Part shown: in pieces, positions 1 to 9,654 of the stretch
How positions within the stretch are numbered: position 1 is the first letter of the stretch
Layout: every line of letters starts with the position of its first letter
Assembly: GCA_008330645.1 (NCBI GenBank)
Contig: VLTN01000038.1
Coordinates: 1 to 64,000 of the forward strand
Reading direction: 5' to 3'
DNA from: Cafeteria roenbergensis
Taxonomy: Eukaryota > Sar > Bigyra > Bicosoecida > Cafeteriaceae
DNA: 64,000 nucleotides
Made by a program: the position numbers and the translations under genes
Notes under the pieces: generated by a model
The model's input: only the letters and a program-made list of their open reading frames with translations
Told to the model about the DNA's origin: nothing
Databases searched by the model: none

Positions 1-129
1 GGCACGCGTGCCGGTCGGTTCCATGTGAAGCTGGTTTGGCCTCCTGCTCGAAGCGCTCGCGCCCGAGAGGAAAGCTTGGCGTGCGTACGCCCCCCATGCT
101 CAGGGTCCCTCGCGCATCTGGCGCCCACC

Positions 130-1650
130 TCAATCCGTGCCAAGCATTGCGTCGTCCATGACACGGAAGTCGCGGTAGAGTCGGTCGAACACGTCGATGG
201 TGGACTCAATGTCATGGCTGCCGCACATTTCGCGGCAGCTGTGCATGGCCAGCTGCGCGACGCCCACATCGACGGTCCGCATGCCGAGGGACGTGGAGAG
301 GATGGGCCCGATGGTGGACCCGCATCCCATGTCCTGGCGCATTACGAACTCCTGCACGGGTGCACCGGCCGCCTTGGCGGCCTTGCGTACAAGGGTGGAG
401 GTGACCGTGGTGGTGGCGTACCGCTGGTTCGTGTTGTGCTTGACCACAAGCCCGCAGTTCATCTTTGGACGGTGCTTGGCCTCGTGCTTGTCCGAGTAGT
501 TGGGGTGCACGGCGTGGGCCATGTCGGCCGAAACCAGCACGGAGCGGCGAACCGCGCGCATGAAGGCCTCCTCCACGGGGCTGCCGTCCGAGGGCGGGAC
601 CGACGCGGTCACACGCCTCAGCACGTGCTCGAGGAACGTGGAGCCTGCGCCTGGCACGCTGTCAGAGCCGACCTCCTCGTTGTCAAACAGGCCCACGACG
701 CGCACGTTTGCGTCAGCAGCCAGGGAGGCGGCGCCGTCGGGTCCTTCGGCCGTTGAGGAGCTCAGGAGGCTCTCCGTGCAGCAGAACGACATGAGCAGGT
801 TGTCGAGGCGAGGCGCGAAGACGAAGTCGTAGTCAGCCCCGCCCAGGGTTGCGGGGTGCGTGTCGTACATGCAGAGCTCGAAGTCCACAATCTGGTCCGG
901 CGTGAAGTCGTGGCCCTCCGCGATGAGCTCCAGGAGGCGGGGGTGGTGCCGCGCGGCCGCCCCCTCTGTGGCCTCGGCGGCGGATGCGGCGGCTGCGGCT
1001 GCTGCTGCTGCTGCGGGTGCTGCTGCTGCTGCGGCCCCGGCTGGCTTCTTTGCGAGCGCCTCGAGGGCGGTTTTGGCCTCGGACGCAAACACCGCGGTGA
1101 GGTGTGACTCCTTGTTGACCTCGAACTTGTCGTTGGCGCCGCGGTTCAGGTGAATGGCCAGGGAGGGGATGCGGAGGATGGGGCGCGGTACGTTGACAAG
1201 GCGGGCCGTGATGGAGCCGTCGGGCTGCTCGACCAGCACCCTGCCCGCCACGGAGAGGTCGCGGTCGAACCAGGTGTAGGCGAGGAGGCCGCCGTACCAC
1301 TCGGACCCGACAAGGGACAGGCCCTCGGACGAGCGCTTCGAGATGGGCTTGACACGCACGCACGGGGAGTCGGTGTGCGCGGCCGTGACGGTGAAGCCGC
1401 CCTTGGCGGGATCAAACGCCCCGCCCACGGTGAAGGCCACGATGGCAGAGTTGTTGCGCGTGACGAAGTACTTGCCTTCCTTGGCGATCTTCCAAGAGTC
1501 TTTCTCGCTAAGCTCCGTGAAGCCAGCGCTGCTCAGGCGGGAAGCCACGGTCTGGACCGCGTGGAAAGGCGACGGCGACTTGTTCACAAAGTCCACAAAC
1601 GCCTTGGCGCGAGAGGGGGCAGCCACTGCGAGGCCGACAGCGTTCCACAT
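130..1650 (-). CDS. DNPEP: M18 aspartyl aminopeptidase
   Basis: Single-exon gene of 506 aa, usual size for the family. M18 enzymes are cytosolic (or vacuolar) dinuclear zinc peptidases that remove N-terminal Asp or Glu from peptides. The expected metal-site motifs are all present in order: AAHTDSP (His92 and Asp94), APRLDNL, DNEEVGS (adjacent Glu pair), SADMAHAVHPNY, and the C-terminal AMHSCREMCG histidine. The ATG at 1650 gives a complete N-terminus (PSPFHAV motif near residue 27), so no upstream exon is needed. An alanine-rich stretch of about 25 residues (around 203-228) interrupts the middle of the protein; it probably sits in a surface loop. It is divergent from CCDC93, with 399 bp between the two start codons. 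Identification is from recognised motifs. Confidence 0.95.
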   Translation of the reverse strand: MWNAVGLAVAAPSRAKAFVDFVNKSPSPFHAVQTVASRLSSAGFTELSEKDSWKIAKEGKYFVTRNNSAIVAFTVGGAFDPAKGGFTVTAAHTDSPCVRVKPISKRSSEGLSLVGSEWYGGLLAYTWFDRDLSVAGRVLVEQPDGSITARLVNVPRPILRIPSLAIHLNRGANDKFEVNKESHLTAVFASEAKTALEALAKKPAGAAAAAAPAAAAAAAAAASAAEATEGAAARHHPRLLELIAEGHDFTPDQIVDFELCMYDTHPATLGGADYDFVFAPRLDNLLMSFCCTESLLSSSTAEGPDGAASLAADANVRVVGLFDNEEVGSDSVPGAGSTFLEHVLRRVTASVPPSDGSPVEEAFMRAVRRSVLVSADMAHAVHPNYSDKHEAKHRPKMNCGLVVKHNTNQRYATTTVTSTLVRKAAKAAGAPVQEFVMRQDMGCGSTIGPILSTSLGMRTVDVGVAQLAMHSCREMCGSHDIESTIDVFDRLYRDFRVMDDAMLGTD

Positions 1651-2049
1651 GGACCCCGGTCAGTTCGCGCACGTGCTCGGCATGAGGGGGGGGCAGGGCC
1701 TCACAAGCACCGCTGCGCTGCGTGTTCTGCAAGCCCAGGGTTCTTGGAGCCCTAGCCAGGCACAGCGCAACATGGCGCGCTCTACGGGCGGTGTCTCGGC
1801 TTGCCGCGTCGCCCAAAGCCGAGGTGCCTCACTTGCGCGACTGTCGGGTGAGTGCTGGAGGGGGTGGGGCGGGGGTCGCGGCGGAGCCGGCGAGCGCGAG
1901 TGCCGTGCCCGCCACGCATCCCGAGATCGACAGCGTTGTGTTGCTCTGCCCGCCTCGCGGGTGTCGACGGCTGGCTCTTGGCACCGCGAGGCCTGTCTCG
2001 GCGCCGCGCCGCAGCCGCCTGTTCGTTCGTCCCAGGGCACCGGGCCCCC
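1651..2049. promoter_or_regulatory. Divergent promoter region, aminopeptidase/CCDC93
   Basis: This 399 bp lies between two divergent start codons and must carry both 5' UTRs and core promoters. No TATA-like box or other specific element was recognised. Open frames on both strands here are an effect of high GC. Confidence 0.5.
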
Positions 2050-4480
2050 ATGGCAGTGGCCGCGCACATGGCGTCCCTGCGCGCGGGGCTTGCCGACGGC
2101 TCCGAGCAGACATCGGCCTCGGAGCGCGAGCTGCAGCAGGGCAAGCTGCGCGAGACGCTCGGCCTCCTACTCTCGGCGGGCTACTTTCGGGCGCGCCTTG
2201 CCAGCGCCACGCCGTTCGACAAGGTGAGCGCCGCTCCTGGCTGCCTCGCGGGCCGGCAAGCCGGGCCAGCCGCGCGCGGCCGGCGTTGACCGGTTGCCAA
2301 GTTGCACCGCCAGGGTACTCGCCCCAGGCGCGCCGTGGCGCCTGAGTGGGGGCGACAGCGAGCTCGGTGTTGGAGGCCACTTGCTCAGGGGTGCTTCTTT
2401 TGGGGGCGGTCCGCTCGAAGCCGCCTCCGCCACGTCCGTTTGCGAGAGCATAATCTGATTCCCCGCTTGTTGCCGAGCCATCTCCTCCGCCGCAGATCGT
2501 CGGCGGTCTGTGCTGGAGCATCACGGCGAGCGGCTCCGACGTGGACGTGGACCTCTTTTACGATGACGAGCTCACCCTTGGGCGCAAGATGTGAGTTCTG
2601 CCCGACCGGGAGGGCGCGGCAACCAGCTTTCAGCGCGCGGGCGTGGGGGGGCTGCTTCTGGCCGGGCCGCTGTTGCCTGCCGCGCACCGTTGCCACCGCC
2701 CTTGCTTGCGCGTCTCGATGGTCCGTGCTTGCTTGTGCGTGCCAATGCGCGGCGGTCCGTGGCGCCGCGTCGCAGTCGCATCGCCGAGGACGTCATCGGG
2801 GTGCTTCGCCGGCTCGGCTGCCCCGCCCCGCTGCAGGCCAACCAGATCCAGGGCGGGGACTACAACGCGGTGTTCCCCGTAGTGCAGTGGGTTGTCCGGC
2901 TGGTCCTGCAGAACCGCAAGCGCACCGGCGACGCTAGCCGCAAGGCCTCGGAGGCCCACTTCCAGCGCCGCCTCGGCGCCGTCCTCGGCCGCGCGTCGGC
3001 CAGCGCCGCGGCTCAGGGGGCGGCGTCCGCTGACGCTGCCTCGGCGCTGCGGTCGCTGGGGGCGACCCTGTCGCCCTTCGCCGCCGACGTCGGCGCCCGC
3101 TACGCGCCGCGCCGCCGCTTCTGCCGCTCGGAGGAGCTGTGGGCCGGGGCGGGGCGGATGGAGCCGCTGGCCCGGGTGCAGGCGTGCCTTCTCGAGTTCG
3201 GCGAAACGTTTGCGCTGGGCACGCTGGTCGGCGCGGCGGAAGAGCCGGACGCCGACGAGGGCACGGACGTCGACAGGAAGCTGCGCGCCATGCAGCGGGC
3301 CGCCAAGGAGGCGGACGAGAAGCGCGCGGCCGAGGCGGCGGCGCGAGAGGAGGCGCTGCTGGGACAAATGTCTGCGGCGGGCGGCGGGCGCGTGAGGGGC
3401 CAGGACGTGCGCCGGCTCGTGGGGCTGGGCGGCGACGGCATTGCAAAGTCGCGAGACGCACTGCTGGCCACGCAGGCCCTCCTGCAGGCGGAGGCTGACT
3501 CGGGCGAGCTCCTCGCCAACTCGCGCGTGGGCAAGGCGCAGGCGCATAAGCGGCGCGCGGCAAAGGCCCGCAAGGCGGCCGACAAGGCGGAGCTCAGGGC
3601 GGCCGTGGCGGAGGAGGAGCTGGCGGGCGCGTCGGAGGAGCGCTCGGCCGCGCTGGCGGAGGCCGACGCGCTCGCGGCCAGGCTGGCAGAGCTGGAGGCG
3701 GAGCTGGCAGCGCTGGCGGAGCGGGCCAAGGCGGCGGGGCGGCACGAAGAGTGGCTGGGGCTGCGCCGGCTGCTGGCGACGACGTCCCTGCTGGCGCGCG
3801 GCGAGAAGGAGTTCAAGCGCACCTGCAAGCGGCAGCTGGGGGCGCTGCGGGCCCGGCTGGCGGCGCTTGAGGCCGAGGCCGACGGCGACGAGGCGGGTGA
3901 CGGAGCGGGGGGCAGACTGCGCGCCACGGAGGCCGCGCACGCCGACGTGACGTCCAAGCACCGCCGGCTTCGCACCATGCTCGCGCGGCGGAGCCGCGAG
4001 GTCGCGCGCCTGCACCGCGTGCTCGACGACGTCCCCTCCCGTGGCGAGCTGCTGCAGTACGAGAAGCGCTTCCTCGAGCTCTTCGAGGAGATCAACGCCA
4101 CGCGCGAGGAGATCGACAAGCGCTTCGCCGCATACAACTTCTACAACGAGGAGCGCAAGCTTCAGGCGCAGGAGGGGGAGCTGGTTGCCTCCGTGCACTC
4201 CTCCTTCGTCCCGGCCATGCGCTCAGCCAGCGGCCAGCGCCAGTTCCTCGAGCAGGCCTCGCGCTTCGTAGAGTCGGCCCGAACCCTCGCTCAGAAGCAG
4301 ACGGTGCAGCTGGACAAGCGGCGCGCGCGGCGGGACGCCAAGGCGGTGGAGCGGGACGCTCTGGCGGACTCCCAGCGCGCGTACTTCCGGGCCGTTAAGC
4401 AGCTGCAGCAGCAGGCCGAGCGGAACGAGGCCTTGGCGGCTCGCATCCAGGAAGCGGGCCTCGAGGAGCCGGCCGAGTGA
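2050..4480 (+). CDS. CCDC93: CCDC93-like subunit of the Commander (CCC) complex
   Basis: Three exons: 2050-2223, 2496-2590 and 2776-4480, joining in frame to 657 aa; all donors are GTGAG and all acceptors CGCAG. CCDC93 is a core subunit of the CCC/Commander complex, which works with the WASH complex and retriever to recycle membrane proteins from endosomes. The N-terminus carries the family signature: a segment ending SAGYFRARL..PFDK, then IVGGLCWSIT and DVDVDL, then IQGGDYNAVFPVVQW (NN-CH-like calponin-homology fold). Residues from about 250 to the end are Ala/Glu/Arg-rich and predicted coiled coil, as in the family. The start is the ATG at 2050; an in-frame extension upstream lacks family similarity. 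Confidence is high because conserved blocks from three exons line up with human CCDC93 in order. Confidence 0.93.
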
Positions 4481-5082
4481 CCGCAAACATCCACACACAA
4501 TCCCCCAAGGGAGGGGCCGCCCCCGCGTCTTTTTTCTCCTCTGTCCCTGCGTGTGTGTGTGTGTGTCTCTCTCTCTCGCGCGCGCTGGGCTGGCAAGCGG
4601 CTCGTCTCCCCACCCCGTCCTGGCCCAGAGTGGCCACCCATGCGCCCGCATGTGCGCTTGCTCGACTCGTGCTCCTGCAGCCGCGCGTGCGTTTGCAATC
4701 CGAATGCAGCCTGAAATGCTTGTGCGCATTCAATATTTGCGGGAGCGATGCAAACTCGGCGAGCCACTCGAAGCACCACACTTGGCCGGCCCACCAGCGG
4801 CCTGTCGAGTGAGCCGCAGACTGTCGCCGGCGTCGGCGCACTTGGCCTCGTCTCACGACGTGGCGGTGGCGCGGTGAGGTCACTGCCCCAGGGAGCGGGA
4901 GTGGAGCGTTTTCGTGTGCAGCGATCGGCCTGATTGACGGCCGCCGGCTGGCTTCCGGTGCCCTCGCGCCTGTTGCTGCTGCCTTTCCGCTGCAGGCTCT
5001 TGCCCCACGGCTGCGAGTCCAAGGGAACCTTCCTCCCCGCCCGCCTGGGCAGCCTGGGTCGCGCCGCCCTGGAACGTGGAAC
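4481..5082. other. Intergenic region with GT/CT microsatellite
   Basis: 602 bp between the CCDC93 stop and the CLU/TPR start. Apart from the microsatellite at 4551-4577 nothing was recognised. It must hold the CCDC93 3' end and the promoter of the next gene. Confidence 0.5.
4551..4577. repeat. (GT)n(CT)n microsatellite
   Basis: A run of about eight GT units passes directly into about six CT units, just downstream of the CCDC93 stop codon, probably in its 3' UTR. Confidence 0.9.
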
Positions 5083-8000
5083 ATGGCTGCGGCGAGCACC
5101 GGCGCATCTGCATCCCTGGCGTACGCGAGCTCGGGCTCAGCGGTCCGAGGCGGTCCAGAGCAGCCACACTCACCAATGTCAAGAGCAGCGTACGGCGTTG
5201 GAATGCGCTGCCAGCCCGCCGTTGCAGCGTCGCCGGCAGCGCCGGGCTGCATATCGCAGCGGTTGCTGCAGATCTGCCGCAAGGCGACGACAACCGCCCA
5301 TGGCCACAGGGCACGCATGCAGGAGATGCGCGCCATCCAGGAGGCAACTACCCAGCACGCCAAGGACCTGGCGGTGCTGGTGGCGCGCGCGCTGCACGGT
5401 CTGGGGCCCCATCACGGCACTTTTCGCCCGTGCGCACGTGAGCAGCTCCAAACAAGCTTGCGCGAGGAGCGGGGAGACGATTCGCTCACCGTTGTCAGGC
5501 TTGGAGCTGCGGGAGGAGTCAAGGTCACCGACACACGGAACGGGCTCTTTTGCAAGGTGTCCGTGGACGTGGACAAAATCTACGCAGGGTCTGCCACGAT
5601 GGCCGCCAAGGCTGCATCCCGAGAGCTCAGCACCATCGGTCACCTCCACGCATCCGAGCAGTCGCGGCTGGTCATGGTTCCCCTGGCGTGGTGCGTCGAC
5701 GTGGCTGTCCGCGCGAGCCTCGAGGTTACGCCGTTTGTTTACCGCGTGCTTGTGCTGTCGCACCACAACCTCAGCGATCGGACCATCCGCCACGGCTCCT
5801 GCGACGGCGGGGCCACGTATCACGTCTGCCCTGCACTGGACGAGGTCGTCACTTCCTTGGCGAGCGCCCTCAACCTCGGCGTGGCAGCAGCGCAGGTTGC
5901 GGACGACGGCAAGCGGGTTACGGTGCATGAGTACGAGCAGAGGCTTGACGAAGGTGTCAGCGACTCGCACCCGACACTTTCACCAGAGGTGTGCAAGCAG
6001 CTTCTGGAGTGGGTCGACACGTCCGCCCCGAAGCCCTCCGAGAGAGACTTCGAGCTGGAAGAGTGCCAGCCGCTCAAGTCTCCGCTCGCGCGAGTGCACG
6101 CCACGCACACAACCAGAGTGTGCCCCCAGCCCCGCGGGCCGCTGCCCTTCGACGTTGAGCTGCACGCCCTGCCCTGCGGGTCGGTGGTGGTGGTGGACAT
6201 GCACCGGCTGGGCGTTCCGGAGGTGCTGCCCAAAGAGCCAGTCCCTTCAGCGCGGCTTGCCGTGGTGTGGACTCGCAGCACGGGAGGTGAGGTCGCAGGC
6301 AAGTGCGACGTTGTTGTGCTGCCACCCGGTTCAGGGGACACGCACACGCTCCTCGCAGAGATGGCCGTCAGGCAGGCCGGGGCAGGCGGCGATCCGGAGG
6401 GCACGTCCTGGCGCACAGTCGAGGTGGGCAACCGCCGATGCGCGGACGTGGCAGCAACGCTCGTGACACGGAGTGACGGAGGCGCGCGTGTGCTCCTCCC
6501 CGACCCAGCCGGATACTGGCGCGGCACATACCTGACCGCCCTGCTTCGGCCAGAGGCCGCAGGCGTCCTCCGCAAGTGCGAAGTGCCCACGGTTGCACCA
6601 GACGACGCGCTTCCACGGAGCACAGCCGCGTGCGAGAGTCTCAAAGAGGCGACCAAAGCGATCCTGAGCGACGACAACGTCCGGGCGGCGGCCGACACCG
6701 CGGCCTGCCGCTTGCGTCGCCTGGGAGCCGCGGGCCGCACTCCGTTCGAGCGGTTTCGCAAGGAGTTCAAGTCGTGTCTTCACCTTCACGGGCTCGGCCT
6801 GCGCCATGCGTGGGCCGTGCTTAGCCTCTTGGTGAGGCCAGGTGAGTCCTCGGACGCAGCTACGGCAGCTGGGGCTGGTCTTCGCCCTGATCAGCTGCAG
6901 CAGGCGCTTGTGAGCGCAAGCCTCCCGTCGCCACGTTCGCCGGCCGCCGCTGCGCTGGCCGACTTGATCCTTGCCGGGCACACGAGCGACGGGCTCGGCA
7001 CACAAGACGGCGCAGACGAGGCCTGGGTCGCATGCGCCGTGGCTGCGCGTGCGATCGCATGCAAGGGCGCCTATGTATCGCCCGAGGTGGCGACGACCCT
7101 AGCCCGGGAGCTGACAAAGGTGGCTCCGGCCCTGCTGTTGAAATGGCTGACGGAGGAGCGCAAGGGCGCAGGCGCAGAGGTGTCTTGCCGGGTCAAGCTG
7201 TCGGGGGCGGGTGCCACTCGCGCGCAGGCAGGGGCAGACATGTCCGAAGACGAAGACAGCTGGCTCCGTGCTCTGGGTGCCTCAACTTTGGACTGCTTGA
7301 ACCATAGGCAGCACCTAGCTGAGCGTGGCCACACCGAGGCCGTTGTGGCGGACTTGATGCAGCTGTCCCACATCGCCGGCAGGCGGTGGAGCTCCACCCA
7401 CTACGAGCTTCGGGCATTGCTTGCAGTGCTCGCTCGGAGCTCGTTCAAGCGCCAGCCTGCAATGTGGACAGCAGCTGTCGAGTCCCTGGCTGAGCGGCTT
7501 CTGGCCGCAGGCGAGGTGGGCAAAGCCGAGCACCTCGTCGGTGATGCCTTGTCAGTCGCAGCAGACCCAGACGATGATGCTGTTGCCTTGCAAGTTGCAG
7601 TCCTCAAGCGCCTCAAGGCGCAGTGCTTCCTGAGCCACGACTCGATTTCGCATGCCTCGACGCTACTTCTTGACTGCAACGGGCTGCTGTCTGGGCCTGG
7701 CCCCCAAGTCAAGGCAGAGCTGGCCCACGTCACCTGCCTCCAGGCGAGCTGTGAGATGAAGCAAGGAAACGTCGAGACTGCCAAGGTCTGGCTGCTTCAA
7801 GCCGAGAGCCAGTTTGCGGGCTCCCCCCACGATCACCCCGGTCTTGCTTGGCCTCTCTTTGAACTCGGAGGGTTCCACGCAAAGGCGGGATTCCTGGTCA
7901 GCGCCGTTCAGGCATTCGACCGCTGCGAAAGGTGCCTCAAGCTGTGTCTTCGCGAGCATCACCCCCGAGTCGCCGAGGCACAGTTTCACAAAGCCGGGTG

Positions 8001-9183
8001 CCTGTGGGAGCTCGGAAAGCGCGACGACGCCGTGGAATGCCTTCGCCAGGCGTTTGCGATCCAGAAAAAAGTCTTCGACCGAACTAACCCCGATCGACAG
8101 TGCTCGCTGACGCTCCTGTGCGCGTGGCTCAAAGGTTGTGGAAGGTATCAGGAAGCCGTTGCCCTCGCGCGTGGCGAGCAGCCAGACATCGATTCGGAGG
8201 AAACCGACTCGGAAGCCGCACGAGCCCACAAAGTCCGGCTGAAGAAGGCCACTGGAGAACGCGACGCCGCCGCCTGGGCGGAGAAGCGAATCAAGGAGCT
8301 CAGGCTCAGTTCCAAAATGTGCCTAGGGCAAGGCACGTTCGAGGCCGAAGACGTGCTGCAGGCGGCCGCGACGTTTGCTTTGCGCTCGGGCCGGCCAGAC
8401 GAGGCGATTCGCATTCTGGACATGGTTCAGGCCCTGCGAGATGCCCTCGACACCGAGGCTGGAGTCGCGGCACTCAGAACTCTTGGCGCAATGTCATTGG
8501 CCTCGAGCTCCGACTCGCTGGACAGCCTGCTTCCAGTGCTTGAAGCGCACCTTGCAGCGATGCAGAAGGAGCGGGACGGGGTCGACCACTTCTCGCAAAC
8601 CTGTGTGCTTCGCGCAATCGCGCAAATTCAATTGCGCCTTGGCCGCCTGGAGGCGGCAGCAGAGGCGCTAGCTAGCTGCCGGAGGGCATGGCAGAAGGAG
8701 TTTCCCTCCCTGGATGAGCCAGTGCACGTGATCGAGTTCTTCGACCACGCCCTTTTGCTGGTGAAGAAGGGAGACCTCAGTGCCGCCAATGCGACGTTTG
8801 CCGACTGCGAGAGGCTGGAGCAGAGGCTAGGCGACGCCCACCCTGGCCGCCTTGCGGAAATTCGGTTTGCCTGGGCAGGCTGCCACCTCCGGCGGGGTCG
8901 CGCCGACGAGGCCAAGGAACTGCTCGAGGCGAGCGTCAAGGCAATGGAGGCGCTGCACGAGCCAGACTCGTTCTGGCTCGCGAGTACATACCAGAGGTTG
9001 GAGGCATGCTGCCGTCGGCTGGGCAAGCTGAGTGCTGCCGCTGCGCACAAGGCACGGGCCCTTGAGCTCAGGCCGGTTGCAGCAGGGACGGCAGCGGCCT
9101 CGGCAGCGGCCTCGGCAGCGGCCTCGGCAGCGGCCTCGGCAGCGGCCTCGGCAGCGGCAGCGGCGGCACCCACCGCTTCCTAG
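5083..9183 (+). CDS. CLU-domain plus TPR protein
   Basis: A single open frame of 1,366 aa. Residues about 165-500 resemble the CLU domain of clustered-mitochondria proteins (CLUH/Clu/FRIENDLY): a KVSVDVDKIYAG block, an AKAASREL block, MVPLAWCVDV in the place of the usual LPLxxLIDYxGFR, a central putative catalytic-like core of unknown chemistry, and a late LLRPEAAG...PTVAPDDA block matching the usual YRLxRPExV..PLSSDA. Residues about 780-1,330 form a long array of TPR units of the kinesin-light-chain type. CLU proteins bind mRNAs for mitochondrial proteins and affect mitochondrial placement; that role is inference here because the domain is divergent. The C-terminus ends in a 12-bp repeat coding AAAS units. 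It is in tandem with CCDC93 and convergent with the RING gene. Confidence 0.75.
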   Translation: MAAASTGASASLAYASSGSAVRGGPEQPHSPMSRAAYGVGMRCQPAVAASPAAPGCISQRLLQICRKATTTAHGHRARMQEMRAIQEATTQHAKDLAVLVARALHGLGPHHGTFRPCAREQLQTSLREERGDDSLTVVRLGAAGGVKVTDTRNGLFCKVSVDVDKIYAGSATMAAKAASRELSTIGHLHASEQSRLVMVPLAWCVDVAVRASLEVTPFVYRVLVLSHHNLSDRTIRHGSCDGGATYHVCPALDEVVTSLASALNLGVAAAQVADDGKRVTVHEYEQRLDEGVSDSHPTLSPEVCKQLLEWVDTSAPKPSERDFELEECQPLKSPLARVHATHTTRVCPQPRGPLPFDVELHALPCGSVVVVDMHRLGVPEVLPKEPVPSARLAVVWTRSTGGEVAGKCDVVVLPPGSGDTHTLLAEMAVRQAGAGGDPEGTSWRTVEVGNRRCADVAATLVTRSDGGARVLLPDPAGYWRGTYLTALLRPEAAGVLRKCEVPTVAPDDALPRSTAACESLKEATKAILSDDNVRAAADTAACRLRRLGAAGRTPFERFRKEFKSCLHLHGLGLRHAWAVLSLLVRPGESSDAATAAGAGLRPDQLQQALVSASLPSPRSPAAAALADLILAGHTSDGLGTQDGADEAWVACAVAARAIACKGAYVSPEVATTLARELTKVAPALLLKWLTEERKGAGAEVSCRVKLSGAGATRAQAGADMSEDEDSWLRALGASTLDCLNHRQHLAERGHTEAVVADLMQLSHIAGRRWSSTHYELRALLAVLARSSFKRQPAMWTAAVESLAERLLAAGEVGKAEHLVGDALSVAADPDDDAVALQVAVLKRLKAQCFLSHDSISHASTLLLDCNGLLSGPGPQVKAELAHVTCLQASCEMKQGNVETAKVWLLQAESQFAGSPHDHPGLAWPLFELGGFHAKAGFLVSAVQAFDRCERCLKLCLREHHPRVAEAQFHKAGCLWELGKRDDAVECLRQAFAIQKKVFDRTNPDRQCSLTLLCAWLKGCGRYQEAVALARGEQPDIDSEETDSEAARAHKVRLKKATGERDAAAWAEKRIKELRLSSKMCLGQGTFEAEDVLQAAATFALRSGRPDEAIRILDMVQALRDALDTEAGVAALRTLGAMSLASSSDSLDSLLPVLEAHLAAMQKERDGVDHFSQTCVLRAIAQIQLRLGRLEAAAEALASCRRAWQKEFPSLDEPVHVIEFFDHALLLVKKGDLSAANATFADCERLEQRLGDAHPGRLAEIRFAWAGCHLRRGRADEAKELLEASVKAMEALHEPDSFWLASTYQRLEACCRRLGKLSAAAAHKARALELRPVAAGTAAASAAASAAASAAASAAASAAAAAAPTAS
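9091..9165. repeat. 12-bp tandem repeat coding (AAAS)n
   Basis: About six copies of a GGCAGCGGCCTC-type unit at the very 3' end of the CLU/TPR coding region. The unit is four codons long, so copy-number change would only lengthen or shorten the Ala/Ser tail. Confidence 0.9.
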
Positions 9184-9654
9184 GTCCAGTCTCCCTGGGG
9201 ATAGCCACCCCCTCTTCGCTGTGAGCTTCTCTCCCCGCGCCCCCACACTCTCTCCGGGTCGGCGGGTGTGGCAGCCACGAAGCCGGCGCGGGCGGCGCTG
9301 GACCCGCCTGTGAAGCTTTGCAGGCTCGTGTCCAAGCGTTTTCGCCTTGAGCTCGCGCGCGCCGCCGGTTCTGCCGTGACCGCCATGCGTCGCGAATGCA
9401 TCGTTAAGGCCAGCGGCACTGACACGCAGCGAGGGGTCACACACACAAAAGTCTTACCATACTCTGGGCAACGCCAGCGCAACGGACTCAGGAGTTGTCT
9501 GACAGGAGCGAACGAAACGAGCAACCTGCCCGAACGCGCGCGCCCGGATGAATCACCCCAGTCTCGTCAGCCCGCGCGCCTCGCATTCGCGCTGTTCCCG
9601 CCCCATGCAGCTTCCCCCGCTTGTTGCTGCCAAGCGAGATTCTGGCCCGCCCGC
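9184..9654. other. Convergent intergenic region
   Basis: 471 bp between two converging stop codons (CLU/TPR and RING genes). No gene, RNA or repeat was recognised; 3' UTRs are expected here. Confidence 0.5.

Noticed and set aside
2630-4198. 522-codon open frame on - opposite CCDC93
   Set aside because: It mirrors the coiled-coil codons of CCDC93 (Leu/Arg/Gln-rich) and shows no independent features.
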